Assembly: GCA_023015935.1 (NCBI GenBank)
Contig: JALKAY010000008.1
Coordinates: 218,888-282,887, forward strand
Length of the DNA: 64,000 nt
Direction of reading: 5' to 3'
From: Flavobacteriaceae bacterium F08102
GTDB taxonomy: Bacteria > Bacteroidota > Bacteroidia > Flavobacteriales > Flavobacteriaceae
Below are positions 36,914 through 45,975 of this stretch, one piece after another. The position numbers and the translations under genes are program-made. Positions within the stretch are counted from its first letter, which is position 1. Each line of letters opens with the position of its first letter. The notes below the pieces were generated by a model. The model worked only from the letters and a program-made list of their open reading frames with translations. It searched no databases and was not told the origin of the DNA.

Positions 36914-36967
36914 GTTGAAACATTCTTTTGTTAAAAAAGCCTGTTTCAACAAACAGGCTTTTTTTTT
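36914..36967 (+). terminator. ilv attenuator 2: antiterminator/terminator
   Basis: Terminator: AAAAAAGCCTGTTT and AAACAGGCTTTTTT with loop CAAC (36933-36964), then T-run to 36967. GTTGAAACA at 36914-36922 is the exact reverse complement of TGTTTCAAC at 36942-36950, inside the terminator's 5' arm and loop, so a 9-bp antiterminator competes with it. It starts 2 bases after leader peptide 2 ends. Confidence 0.9.
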
Positions 36968-37217
36968 ATGATTATGAAAAATATGAGCATCATTCTAACA
37001 AAATTACAACATCCTGTTAAACAGTTAAATAAACCAAATACTGAGCTATTGAAAATAATAAAACGCAAATTTTTCAAAAAATTAAAAAATGGGAAACAAG
37101 TACTTTCGAAACTCGAAATAAAGACATGCTTAAGCAAAAACACCCATTCGAACAATTCGTAGTGCCATCCAGCACTACCAATACAACGGGGAAGAATATA
37201 AAAATTCAACACACCTT
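36968..37217 (+). other. spacer between attenuator 2 and ilvD
   Basis: 250 bases before ilvD. A 64-codon open frame (36968-37162) begins directly at the T-run end; it is Lys-rich without family features and is probably not a gene. Its stop falls in a hairpin (GTAGTGC/GCACTAC, 37159-37178) with no T-run. Nothing else was seen. Confidence 0.5.
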
Positions 37218-38894
37218 ATGGAATTAAATAAATACAGTAAAATCGTAACTCAAAACGAAACCCAACCTGCGGCCCAGGCCATGTTACACGCAATTGGCCT
37301 TACCGTTGACGACTTAAAAAAACCTTTGGTTGGTATTGCAAGTACCGGATATGAAGGGAATCCATGCAATATGCATTTAAACGATTTGGCAAAACTCGTC
37401 AAACAAGGTACACAAGAAGCTGATCTAATAGGATTAATATTTAATACAATTGGAGTAAGTGACGGGATTTCTATGGGAACGCCAGGAATGCGCTATTCCC
37501 TCCCCTCTCGTGATCTAATTGCCGACTCTATGGAAATGGTTGTACAGGCAATGAGCTATGACGCTTTAGTTACTGTTGTTGGTTGTGATAAAAATATGCC
37601 AGGAGCCTTAATGGCCATGTTACGTCTAAATAGACCTGCTGTATTGGTATATGGAGGGACCATTGCCTCGGGATGCCATGAAGGTAAAAAACTTGATGTA
37701 GTCTCTGCTTTTGAAGCATGGGGTGAAAAGGTAGCAGGTACGATGCAACAAGAAGAATATCAACAAGTCATTGAAAAGGCTTGTCCAGGAGCAGGTGCGT
37801 GTGGCGGAATGTATACCGCTAATACCATGGCAAGTGCAATTGAAGCACTAGGAATGGCCTTACCGTACAACTCATCAAATCCAGCCATTGGCACAGCAAA
37901 AGAAAATGAATCTATACAAGCTGGAAAAACCTTGCGATACCTCTTGGAAAACGACATTAAACCTTCAGATATCGTTACAAAAAAAGCAATTGAAAATGCC
38001 ATTCGCGTAGTTACTGTCCTTGGAGGGTCTACCAATGCTGTCCTACATTTTTTAGCCATTGCTAAAGCGGCCAATGTAGATTTTACCCTTTCAGATTTTC
38101 AGCGTATTTCAGATGAAACTCCCTTTTTAGCCGATTTAAAACCAAGTGGAAAATACCTAATGGAAGACGTACATGCGGTAGGTGGAACACCCGCCGTGAT
38201 GAAATATTTATTACAAGAGGGATTATTACATGGAGATTGTCTAACCGTTACCGGGAAAACAATCGCAGAAAACTTAGCCAATGTACCTGAATTAAGCAAA
38301 GACCAAGACGTGATAAAAACGGTACAAAACCCAATTAAAGCAACGGGCCATTTACGTATGCTATATGGCAACCTTGCAGAAGATGGGGCAGTTGCTAAAA
38401 TCACAGGTAAAGAAGGCTTGATTTTTTCTGGTCGTGCCAAAGTGTATGAAGGAGAATATGCCGCAAATGACGGAATTAAAAATGGAGAAGTAAAAAAAGG
38501 GGATGTCGTTGTCATTCGCTATGAAGGCCCCATAGGCGGCCCTGGAATGCCCGAGATGCTCAAACCAACAGCGGCCATCATGGGTGCTGGTCTCGGTAAA
38601 GATGTAGCCTTAATAACTGATGGACGATTTTCTGGTGGAACACATGGATTTGTAGTAGGACACATTAGTCCAGAGGCACAAGTCGGTGGAACCATCGCTT
38701 TGGTAAAAGACGGAGACCTTATTACCATTAATGCAAAAACCAATACCATCTCAGTTGACGTAAGCCCCGAAGAATTAGCTAAACGTAAAAAAGAGTGGAA
38801 AGCACCAGCGCTGAAAATTGCGCGAGGAGTTTTATATAAATATGCAAAAACCGTAGCCCCGGCCTCTGAAGGTTGTGTTACAGATGAATTTTAA
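37218..38894 (+). CDS. ilvD: dihydroxy-acid dehydratase
   Basis: 558 residues. The Fe-S cysteines are in [22 protein letters not shown] and [12 protein letters not shown]; the C-terminal [22 protein letters not shown] is the family signature. It dehydrates the dihydroxy acids to 2-oxoisovalerate and 2-oxo-3-methylvalerate. First gene behind the tandem attenuators; its expression should depend on Ile/Val/Leu-tRNA charging. Confidence 0.96.
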   Translation: MELNKYSKIVTQNETQPAAQAMLHAIGLTVDDLKKPLVGIASTGYEGNPCNMHLNDLAKLVKQGTQEADLIGLIFNTIGVSDGISMGTPGMRYSLPSRDLIADSMEMVVQAMSYDALVTVVGCDKNMPGALMAMLRLNRPAVLVYGGTIASGCHEGKKLDVVSAFEAWGEKVAGTMQQEEYQQVIEKACPGAGACGGMYTANTMASAIEALGMALPYNSSNPAIGTAKENESIQAGKTLRYLLENDIKPSDIVTKKAIENAIRVVTVLGGSTNAVLHFLAIAKAANVDFTLSDFQRISDETPFLADLKPSGKYLMEDVHAVGGTPAVMKYLLQEGLLHGDCLTVTGKTIAENLANVPELSKDQDVIKTVQNPIKATGHLRMLYGNLAEDGAVAKITGKEGLIFSGRAKVYEGEYAANDGIKNGEVKKGDVVVIRYEGPIGGPGMPEMLKPTAAIMGAGLGKDVALITDGRFSGGTHGFVVGHISPEAQVGGTIALVKDGDLITINAKTNTISVDVSPEELAKRKKEWKAPALKIARGVLYKYAKTVAPASEGCVTDEF

Positions 38895-38904
38895 TAGTAC
38901 AAAC

Positions 38905-40644
38905 ATGAAAAATCAAACGCAAACATTCGTTGAACCTATTGAAGAAACTCAACAAACCACCCATATTTCTGGAGCGGAAGCTGTTGTAAAATGTTTACTT
39001 GAAGAGGGAGTCAACTTAATGTATGGATATCCAGGCGGTGCAATCATGCCTGTTTACGATGCATTGTATCACTACCAAGACCAAATTAATCATGTACTGA
39101 CAAGACATGAACAAGGAGCAACGCATGCTGCTCAAGGTTTTGCCAGAGCCACTGGAAAAGTTGGAGTCGCAATGGCTACCTCTGGACCAGGTGCAACCAA
39201 TTTAATTACAGGCTTAGCAGATGCACAAATAGATTCTACACCCATGGTCTGTATCACAGGTCAAGTGGCAGAACATTTACTAGGTTCAGATGCTTTTCAA
39301 GAAACAGATATTATCGGTATTTCAACGCCAGTCACAAAATGGAATTATCAAATTACAAAGGCTTCAGAAATCCCAGAAATCATGGCTAAAGCATTCTTTT
39401 TAGCTCGATCAGGAAGACCTGGACCAGTATTAATAGATATCACAAAAAATGCACAGTTTGAAAAAATTGATTTTCACTATAAAAAATGTACCTCAGTACG
39501 AAGTTATCGCCCTAAATCAGAAGTTGATCCTGTCAAAATTGAAGCGGCAGCTACCCTTATAAACCAAGCTAAAAAACCATTGATTGTTTTCGGACAAGGA
39601 GTTATTTTAGGTCAAGCGGAAGCAGAATTTAAGGCTGTTATAGAAAAAACAGGAATTCCGTCGGCATGGACCATTCTAGGGGTATCAGCCATCCCTTCAA
39701 ATCATCCACTCAACGTGGGTATGGTTGGTATGCATGGAAATTATGCACCTAATATGCTAACCAATGAATGTGATGTGCTGATTGCTGTTGGAATGCGTTT
39801 TGACGATCGTGTTACTGGTAGCTTGGATACCTATGCGAAACAAGCAAAAATAATACACTTCGAAATAGACCCTGCCGAAATTGATAAGAATGTAAAAACA
39901 GATGTGGCCGTTTTAGGAGATGTAAAAGAAACATTGGCAGCTTTATTATCGAAGTTGAATAAAAACAGCCATGAAGCATGGCACAGTAGATTTAAAGAAC
40001 TTGACACTATCGAACATCGTGAAGTAATTGAAAAGGATCTTTACCCTACCAAAGAAGGTTTAACAATGGGCGAAGTTATCAATGCAATTAACAAAGAAAC
40101 GAAGGGAGATGCCATCATCGTTTCCGATGTAGGACAACATCAAATGATCGCATGTCGGTATGCAAAATTCAACCAAAGTAAAAGTAATATTACATCTGGT
40201 GGCCTCGGAACCATGGGCTTTGCACTGCCGGCTGCAATTGGAGCAAAAATGGGAAGAATGGACAGAGAAGTCATTGCCATTATTGGTGATGGTGGCTATC
40301 AAATGACCATCCAAGAACTCGGCGTGATTTTACATACGAAAACCCCTGTGAAAATTGTGGTTTTAAACAATGAATTCTTAGGAATGGTACGCCAATGGCA
40401 ACAACTCTTCTTTGACAAAAGATATGCATCAACTGACATGACAAATCCAGATTTTGTAGCCATCGCAAAAGGATATCAAATTGAAGGAAAAAGAGTTTGT
40501 GAACGTAAAGATTTACAAGGAGCTATTGCCGAAATGATCGCTTCTAAAGATTCCTATTTCTTAGAAGTGTGTGTAGAAAAAGAGGATAATGTATTTCCGA
40601 TGATCCCAACAGGAGCGTCGGTTTCAGAAATAAGACTTAAATAA
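38905..40644 (+). CDS. ilvB: acetolactate synthase large subunit
   Basis: 579 residues from ATG 38905. An earlier ATG (38884) and GTG (38875) would overlap ilvD. YGYPGGAIMPVYDALY and RHEQGATHAAQGFARATG (catalytic Glu) form the pyrimidine-binding domain. GDGGYQMTIQELGV with the downstream NN is the ThDP/Mg motif. It condenses pyruvate, or pyruvate and 2-oxobutyrate. It is followed by its regulatory subunit after 2 bases. Confidence 0.95.
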   Translation: MKNQTQTFVEPIEETQQTTHISGAEAVVKCLLEEGVNLMYGYPGGAIMPVYDALYHYQDQINHVLTRHEQGATHAAQGFARATGKVGVAMATSGPGATNLITGLADAQIDSTPMVCITGQVAEHLLGSDAFQETDIIGISTPVTKWNYQITKASEIPEIMAKAFFLARSGRPGPVLIDITKNAQFEKIDFHYKKCTSVRSYRPKSEVDPVKIEAAATLINQAKKPLIVFGQGVILGQAEAEFKAVIEKTGIPSAWTILGVSAIPSNHPLNVGMVGMHGNYAPNMLTNECDVLIAVGMRFDDRVTGSLDTYAKQAKIIHFEIDPAEIDKNVKTDVAVLGDVKETLAALLSKLNKNSHEAWHSRFKELDTIEHREVIEKDLYPTKEGLTMGEVINAINKETKGDAIIVSDVGQHQMIACRYAKFNQSKSNITSGGLGTMGFALPAAIGAKMGRMDREVIAIIGDGGYQMTIQELGVILHTKTPVKIVVLNNEFLGMVRQWQQLFFDKRYASTDMTNPDFVAIAKGYQIEGKRVCERKDLQGAIAEMIASKDSYFLEVCVEKEDNVFPMIPTGASVSEIRLK

Positions 40645-40646
40645 TT

Positions 40647-41171
40647 ATGGAAAATCAATCGTATACCATTTCGGTATATACCGAAAACAACATAGGACTT
40701 CTCAATAGAATTTCAGCCATTTTTCAACGGCGTCATATCAATATTGAAAGTTTAAACACCTCTATTTCTGAAATAGACGGCGTATCGCGTTTTACCATTG
40801 TGGTAAATGTTGCACCTGATCAAATAAAAAAACTTATTGGTCAAATCGAGAAACAAGTTGAAGTTATTAAGGCTTTTTACCATACCGAAGAAGAAACGAT
40901 ATACCAAGAGTCATGTCTCTTTAAAATTAAATCGGACTTACTCTTAGAAGGAGGTGAAATTCAACAAAAAATTATTGAAACGAATTCACGCATCGTGACG
41001 GTTAACAAAGACTTTTTTGTTCTTGAAAAATCCGGCAACAAAAAAGAAATCGAAGCCTTGTATAACTACCTAAATGCATTTGGCATCATGCAATTTGTAC
41101 GTTCAGGCCGAATTGCCATTACCAAAAATGAAATGAAAATTTCGAGTTTGTTAAATACATTACCTAATTAA
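40647..41171 (+). CDS. ilvN: acetolactate synthase small (regulatory) subunit
   Basis: 174 residues. The N-terminal ACT domain shows YTENNIGLLNRISAIFQRRH and NIESLNTS, followed by the C-terminal ALS-SS domain. It binds valine and stimulates IlvB. The name ilvH would serve equally well. Confidence 0.93.
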   Translation: MENQSYTISVYTENNIGLLNRISAIFQRRHINIESLNTSISEIDGVSRFTIVVNVAPDQIKKLIGQIEKQVEVIKAFYHTEEETIYQESCLFKIKSDLLLEGGEIQQKIIETNSRIVTVNKDFFVLEKSGNKKEIEALYNYLNAFGIMQFVRSGRIAITKNEMKISSLLNTLPN

Positions 41172-41241
41172 CGGTGGTTGATTAAATTAAAAAATAACAC
41201 ATAAAATAAAACGATTAATTAAATATAATAATAATAAAATT

Positions 41242-42288
41242 ATGGCACAATTAAATTTTGGCGGAGTAGAAGAAAACGTTATCACACGAGATGAATTTCC
41301 ATTGAGTAAAGCACAAGCAGTGTTGAAAGATGAAACCATTGCAGTCATTGGTTACGGAGTTCAAGGTCCTGGACAATCCTTAAACCTTAAAGATAACGGG
41401 TTCAAGGTAATTGTTGGGCAACGTGAAAACTCTAAATCATGGGACAAGGCAGTTGCAGATGGATGGGTTCCTGGAGAAACCTTATTTGATATTGCAACGG
41501 CTGCTAAAAAAGCAACCATTATTCAATATCTGTTATCAGATGCTGGTCAAATTCAAGCATGGGATACCATTAAAGAGAATTTAGAACCCGGAAATGCTCT
41601 GTATTTCTCACATGGGTTTGGCGTTACATTTAAAGAAAAAACAGGTATCATCCCTCCAAAAGATGTGGATGTAATCTTAGTAGCCCCTAAAGGTTCTGGG
41701 ACGTCATTACGCAGAATGTTTTTAGCTGGTAAAGGATTAAATTCAAGTTATGCAATCTTTCAAGATGCTACAGGAAATGCGAAAGATCGTGTTTGTGCAT
41801 TGGGAATTGGAGTTGGATCTGGGTATTTATTTGAAACCGACTTCGAAAAAGAAGTATACTCCGATTTAACAGGAGAGCGCGGAATCCTAATGGGAGCCTT
41901 AGCTGGAGTTTTTGAAGCACAATACAACGTATTGCGTAAACATGGACATTCTCCTTCAGAAGCTTTTAACGAAACAGTTGAAGAATTAACACAAAGTTTA
42001 ATGCCATTGGTTGCAGAAAACGGTATGGATTGGATGTATGCAAATTGCTCTGTAACTGCACAACGTGGAGCTTTAGATTGGAGACATAAATTTAGAGAAG
42101 CAACCACTCCTGTATTCGATGAGCTATACGAAAGTGTTGCTACAGGTAAAGAAGCTGACCGTGTAATATCTACTTCATCCAAGCCAGATTATCGCGCCAA
42201 ATTAGAAGAGGAACTTAAAGAAATCCGCGAGAGTGAAATGTGGCAAACTGGAGCTACTGTGCGCAAATTACGTCCTGAAAATAACTAA
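41242..42288 (+). CDS. ilvC: ketol-acid reductoisomerase, fungal-like form
   Basis: 348 residues. The NADPH-binding motif GYGVQGPGQSLNLKDNG and the knotted domain (SDLTGERGILMGALAGVF, SEAFNETVEELTQS, GALDWRHKF) are clear. The inserted glycine/proline pattern and the C-terminal KLRPENN resemble the yeast and Bacteroides-type enzyme more than the E. coli long form (about 490) or the common bacterial short form. It converts acetohydroxy acids to dihydroxy acids. 70 bases separate it from ilvN, with nothing notable. Confidence 0.93.
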   Translation: MAQLNFGGVEENVITRDEFPLSKAQAVLKDETIAVIGYGVQGPGQSLNLKDNGFKVIVGQRENSKSWDKAVADGWVPGETLFDIATAAKKATIIQYLLSDAGQIQAWDTIKENLEPGNALYFSHGFGVTFKEKTGIIPPKDVDVILVAPKGSGTSLRRMFLAGKGLNSSYAIFQDATGNAKDRVCALGIGVGSGYLFETDFEKEVYSDLTGERGILMGALAGVFEAQYNVLRKHGHSPSEAFNETVEELTQSLMPLVAENGMDWMYANCSVTAQRGALDWRHKFREATTPVFDELYESVATGKEADRVISTSSKPDYRAKLEEELKEIRESEMWQTGATVRKLRPENN

Positions 42289-42291
42289 CTT

Positions 42292-43554
42292 ATGAAAGTA
42301 CAAACGACCTACTCCCCTAGCTTAGATTGCATTAAACAGGCTGCAGTTACCTTAGAAAAGGTAAGTGCCATGACCCCGTTGCAATACAATGGAAATTATT
42401 CAACTAAATTTAACGCAAACATTTTTTTTAAACGGGAGGATTTACAACTCGTTCGATCGTATAAAATTAGAGGTGCCTATAATAAAATGAGTAGTTTAAC
42501 CCATGAAGAGAGGGAAGTAGGTATTGTTTGTGCAAGTGCAGGAAATCACGCCCAAGGGGTAGCCTTCGCTTGTAAAACCCTTAAAGTTAAAGGCGAAATT
42601 TATATGCCTGAAACCACCCCAAAACAAAAAGTTGAACAGGTTAAAATGTTTGGTGGTTCGTTTGTAAAGGTACTATTGATTGGTGATACCTTTGATGATG
42701 CACAAGCCGAAGCAAGTAAATCATGCGCTGAACTCGGTAAAACATTTATTCACCCTTTTGACGATGAAAAAATTATTGAAGGTCAAGCTACGGTTGGACT
42801 TGAAATTTTAACCCAGGCGGAGCATCCTATTGATTATATTTTTGTACCCGTTGGTGGTGGTGGACTCGCTGCAGGACTATCATCTGTATGTAAAATTCTC
42901 TCACCCACTACCAAAGTTATCGGTTTAGAACCAGAAGGCGCCCCATCGATGTCAACTTCCTTTAAACAAAACACCAATATACAACTAGAGCATATTGATA
43001 AATTTGTTGATGGTGCTGCTGTTCGTCAAGTAGGTCAACTGACATTTCCAATATGTAAGGAAAATTTAACCGAAATGGGGCTCGTTCCAGAAGGGAAAGT
43101 TTGTCAAACTATTTTGGATTTATACAACACGGAAGCCATTGTGGTTGAGCCTGCAGGAGCACTAACCATTGCCGGATTAGATCAATACGCAGAGGTTATT
43201 GAAGGAAAAAATGTAGTTTGTGTAATTAGTGGAAGTAATAACGATATTACAAGAACCGCTGAGATTAAAGAACGCGCCTTACTCTACGAACAACTAAAAC
43301 ATTATTTTATTATTCGTTTCCCGCAACGCGCAGGTGCATTAAAAGAATTTGTATTAGAAGTTTTAGGGCCTGGTGACGACATCACGTTCTTTGAATATTC
43401 AAAAAAGAATAGCCGAGAAAATGGTCCAGCATTAGTAGGGATTGAATTGCGACAAAAATCGGATTTAGAACCGTTGATTGAACGAATGAAAGAGCGAAAA
43501 TTTTTCAGTAAATATTTAAATAATCAGGATGATCTATTTCAATATTTAATTTAA
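42292..43554 (+). CDS. ilvA: threonine dehydratase, biosynthetic
   Basis: 420 residues. The PLP lysine is in RSYKIRGAYNKM; VPVGGGGLAAGL is the phosphate loop. The C-terminal part (YFIIRFPQRAGALKEFVLEV) is a single ACT-like domain, shorter than the two of E. coli IlvA. It deaminates threonine to 2-oxobutyrate for isoleucine. It starts 3 bases after ilvC, as last gene of the operon. Confidence 0.93.
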   Translation: MKVQTTYSPSLDCIKQAAVTLEKVSAMTPLQYNGNYSTKFNANIFFKREDLQLVRSYKIRGAYNKMSSLTHEEREVGIVCASAGNHAQGVAFACKTLKVKGEIYMPETTPKQKVEQVKMFGGSFVKVLLIGDTFDDAQAEASKSCAELGKTFIHPFDDEKIIEGQATVGLEILTQAEHPIDYIFVPVGGGGLAAGLSSVCKILSPTTKVIGLEPEGAPSMSTSFKQNTNIQLEHIDKFVDGAAVRQVGQLTFPICKENLTEMGLVPEGKVCQTILDLYNTEAIVVEPAGALTIAGLDQYAEVIEGKNVVCVISGSNNDITRTAEIKERALLYEQLKHYFIIRFPQRAGALKEFVLEVLGPGDDITFFEYSKKNSRENGPALVGIELRQKSDLEPLIERMKERKFFSKYLNNQDDLFQYLI

Positions 43555-43666
43555 CAAAAGTTTTCTCTAAAAGTTTATCGTACTGAACAACAGGCATCGT
43601 CAAGGATGTATCAATAAATAGTCTCAAAAAAAATTTAAAAAAGTGAATTTAATTAATGGGATATAT

Positions 43667-43674
43667 TATATTTG
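43667..43674 (+). promoter_or_regulatory. -7 promoter element of the tRNA gene
   Basis: TATATTTG matches TAnnTTTG exactly, about 70 bases before the tRNA. No clear -33 element. Confidence 0.4.
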
Positions 43675-43744
43675 CACTCCTAAAATGGTTCTATAGCTTC
43701 CTTCTTAGATGTATATCTTAAGAAAGATGCCAACCAACGAAGAT

Positions 43745-43818
43745 GGTCGCGTAGCTCAGCTGGATAGAGCATCTGCCTTCTAAGCAGACGGTCATAGGTT
43801 CGAATCCTATCGCGATCA
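43745..43818 (+). tRNA. tRNA-Arg (anticodon TCT)
   Basis: 74 bases fold as a cloverleaf. Acceptor GGTCGCG pairs with CGCGATC (one G-T); D arm GCTC/GAGC; anticodon stem TCTGC/GCAGA with loop CTTCTAA (anticodon TCT, reading AGA); T arm ATAGG-TTCGAAT-CCTAT; discriminator A. The CCA end is not encoded. Confidence 0.97.
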
Positions 43819-43827
43819 CGGATAAAT

Positions 43828-43859
43828 AAACCCAAAGAATGGAATTCTTTGGGTTTTTT
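43828..43859 (+). terminator. terminator after the tRNA
   Basis: AAACCCAAAGAAT and ATTCTTTGGGTTT form a 13-bp stem around GGA, followed by TTT. It begins 9 bases after the tRNA. Confidence 0.88.
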
Positions 43860-44416
43860 GTTTTCCACCCCGTGAAAAGGTTACTTTTCTAAGGGATGGA
43901 AAACAAAACCATTCCGGAGCGAACCCCGGAATTGGGTTTATTTTCAACACGGAACGCTATTAAGATCAACTCGGTTAATCCCCTCCTCTCAACAAATTAT
44001 ATTGAGCATAGTAAAAACCATTCCGGAGCGAAGAAAGAAACGGGAGTATATCGAAAGGAAATTTTGGATACTAAATTAACAAATCTCCTAAAGGATTTAA
44101 ATTCTTCATCAAATTTGAACTTAATAATAATTATTTTTCGAATTTAAAGATGTCCTAAAAATAAGGGGAAGCCTACACCTTCCTGTTGTCTTTTGAAGAT
44201 ACCTTTTTTTAATTCTTTATCTTCTTATTCTAAGTTATACAACGCTAAAAACAAATCACTATCGACCGTCTACAAAATCAATCTACATATCTTCACCACG
44301 GAAGATTGGTAGGATCAGTAGAACAAAGCGGAGCTAATCCGAAGAAATGGAACGTGTAATAGTAGATTCATGCTACAATTCATACATCGTAACTCATGCA
44401 TATGTACAATAAAAAT
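43860..44416. other. 557-bp intergenic region with a 19-bp direct repeat
   Basis: AAAACCATTCCGGAGCGAA occurs at 43905-43923 and again at 44014-44032, 109 bp apart. An 83-codon open frame (43896-44147) spans it but has no family features and a composition unlike the neighbours. Nothing else was found. Confidence 0.45.
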
Positions 44417-44710
44417 TCAATTACTTTTAGATGCATTAATCATGGCCATATTTCGCGCAAAGGCTGCCTCAGTTTCCTTTGTTTTAAGCGATTCAATTTG
44501 ACTACTAATGTTTAAATTATGGTTGTTTACTTTTGTCGGGATATGAAACAAGTCAAATAAACACCAAAAGCCAAGGCCTCCAAGCGTAACCCAATACAGA
44601 AGTTGTAATCCCCACTTCCCTAAATAGGCATAATGACAGCCTAAGAAAAACCAACATAAATATGCTGTTCCTGTAGATTTCATTTTTGATAATAAATAAT
44701 ACTTATTCAT
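44417..44710 (-). CDS. TM2 domain-containing protein
   Basis: 97 residues from the ATG at 44710. An open frame reaches 44779, but that overlaps the upstream gene. Two membrane helices joined by a short turn (STGTAYLCWFFLGCHYAYLGKWG and LLYWVTLGGLGFWCLFDLF in pieces) form the TM2 domain. A soluble helical tail follows. TM2 proteins have no settled bacterial function. It is downstream of two Cys-rich small genes on the same strand. Confidence 0.8.
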   Translation of the reverse strand: MNKYYLLSKMKSTGTAYLCWFFLGCHYAYLGKWGLQLLYWVTLGGLGFWCLFDLFHIPTKVNNHNLNISSQIESLKTKETEAAFARNMAMINASKSN

Positions 44711-44738
44711 TTTGTCTGTTTTAATTAATTCAACGTCT

Positions 44739-44948
44739 TTAACTGGTATGGCAATCTTTAGAACAATAATAACACCCATTTACCTGGCTATAATATTGCT
44801 TGGCCTTATTAACAGCAAAAGCACAGTTAAAAAAATTCCCTAAATACATTCGATTATCAATTGTTGGCATCCATGTGCATCCTTCCTCATGAACCTCATG
44901 ATCACCATTTTTCTGTTCAATTTTATTTACATAGTAATTTCCCATCAT
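44739..44948 (-). CDS. small Cys/His-containing conserved protein
   Basis: 69 residues. YYVNKIEQKNGDHEVHEEGC, MYLGNFFNCAFAV and NGCYYCSKDCHTS are conserved in a family of very small proteins common in Bacteroidota and other phyla. The closing CxxC-x3-C pattern suggests a metal site. It is followed by the TM2 gene and preceded by a gene for another tiny Cys protein. Function unknown. Confidence 0.7.
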   Translation of the reverse strand: MMGNYYVNKIEQKNGDHEVHEEGCTWMPTIDNRMYLGNFFNCAFAVNKAKQYYSQVNGCYYCSKDCHTS

Positions 44949-44979
44949 TTTATTTTTTAATTCTTAAAAGGTATATCCA

Positions 44980-45012
44980 TTAAAAAACAAAACCTTACGG
45001 TATTCCGTAAGG
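44980..45012 (-). terminator. terminator after the 50-residue gene
   Basis: On the minus strand CCTTACGG and CCGTAAGG form an 8-bp stem around AATA, followed by TTTTGTTTTTT. It lies 46 bases downstream of the 50-residue gene. Confidence 0.7.
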
Positions 45013-45058
45013 CTCAAGTTTTAACAAATGGCGCAGTTTTTAACGTTTCGTATTCTCG

Positions 45059-45211
45059 TTAATAGTTACATCCTCTTTTATTGCAACTAATTTTCTCCTG
45101 GGTATTTACCCAATGATCTGGGTGCTCTTTTGTATCAAAGCCACATCCCGTGATCCCTCCTTTAGTTCCTTTATGAACTTCCCCTCCGCCTTTCAAATGT
45201 TTTACTGGCAT
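45059..45211 (-). CDS. very small Cys protein, conserved-looking
   Basis: 50 residues, ATG at 45211 and TAA at 45059. The sequence runs MPVKHLKGGGEVHKGTKGG, then TGCGFDTKEHPDHWVNT, and ends SCNKRGCNY. Three Cys and several His suggest a metal site. I believe it belongs to a family of about 50 residues found in flavobacteria, but this is from memory of similar sequences. A terminator follows, which supports a real gene. It has no known function. Confidence 0.6.
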   Translation of the reverse strand: MPVKHLKGGGEVHKGTKGGITGCGFDTKEHPDHWVNTQEKISCNKRGCNY

Positions 45212-45307
45212 ATCTATCGTTTTTTATTGGAAACCAAAGTTAAAGAACCTAATTTACAAAACCTTACGGTTATCCTCAACTACCATAGCATAACGATTAT
45301 AAGAAAA

Positions 45308-45973
45308 TTAAATAAGTCCTAAGTCTTTTACAATCGCCACTAAATGGGTCGTATTATTAGCCTTAAATTGGATTTTGAGTTTATTGAGATGTTTTTCAAT
45401 AGAACTTAAACTGCTAGGCGCAATATTATTTTTATTGAAGTAGCTTCTGATTTCTTCTTGAGACAGTCCATTAGACAATTGCTTTAACAATTCAATATGA
45501 TACTCCTCAATTTCAAAACTCGTTTTTTTTCGCAAGGCATTGGCTATTTGAGGGGATAAAAATTGTTTATTATGATAGACTTCATTGATGGCGTACGTCA
45601 AATCTTTTAACCCTCTTCTACCCTTACACACATAAGCATTTACACCAAATTTATTTATCAATGTTCTAATTCTTTGAAATCTATCCTCTATTGAATATGC
45701 TATAATTTTTATTTCTGGTTGTTTATTTTTGATCGCTTCAATTAATGCTTCCCCAGAACTGTATTTTTGAGTTCTATTATCCTTTTTAAAGGATAAATCT
45801 GAAATTAATAATTCATAAGGTTTTTTATCTTTGATTGCTTTCCTAACCTTTAGAAAGGCATCATCACAATACTGTGCTTGATCAATATCATTAATTCCTA
45901 ATCCTTCGAGTTCTGTTCTAACACCTTTATTGATGTCATCCATATCCTCAACAATTAATACCCTTTTGAACAT
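45308..45973 (-). CDS. response regulator with LuxR-type output domain
   Basis: 221 residues. The receiver domain has Glu9/Asp10, phosphoacceptor Asp59 (LLISDLSF) and Lys in YVCKGRRG. The C-terminal domain resembles a LuxR-type helix-turn-helix (LLKQLSNGLSQEEIRSYFNK and SSIEKHLNKLKIQF). It follows the histidine kinase gene by 2 bases, so it is its partner. The target is unknown. Confidence 0.88.
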   Translation of the reverse strand: MFKRVLIVEDMDDINKGVRTELEGLGINDIDQAQYCDDAFLKVRKAIKDKKPYELLISDLSFKKDNRTQKYSSGEALIEAIKNKQPEIKIIAYSIEDRFQRIRTLINKFGVNAYVCKGRRGLKDLTYAINEVYHNKQFLSPQIANALRKKTSFEIEEYHIELLKQLSNGLSQEEIRSYFNKNNIAPSSLSSIEKHLNKLKIQFKANNTTHLVAIVKDLGLI

Positions 45974-45975
45974 TT

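Noticed and set aside
36968..37162. 64-codon frame before ilvD as a gene
   Set aside because: Lys-rich with no recognisable family; more likely spacer. Kept only as a low-interest observation.
43896..44147. 83-codon open frame after the tRNA
   Set aside because: No family features, spans a direct repeat, no promoter or terminator; probably random in an intergenic region.
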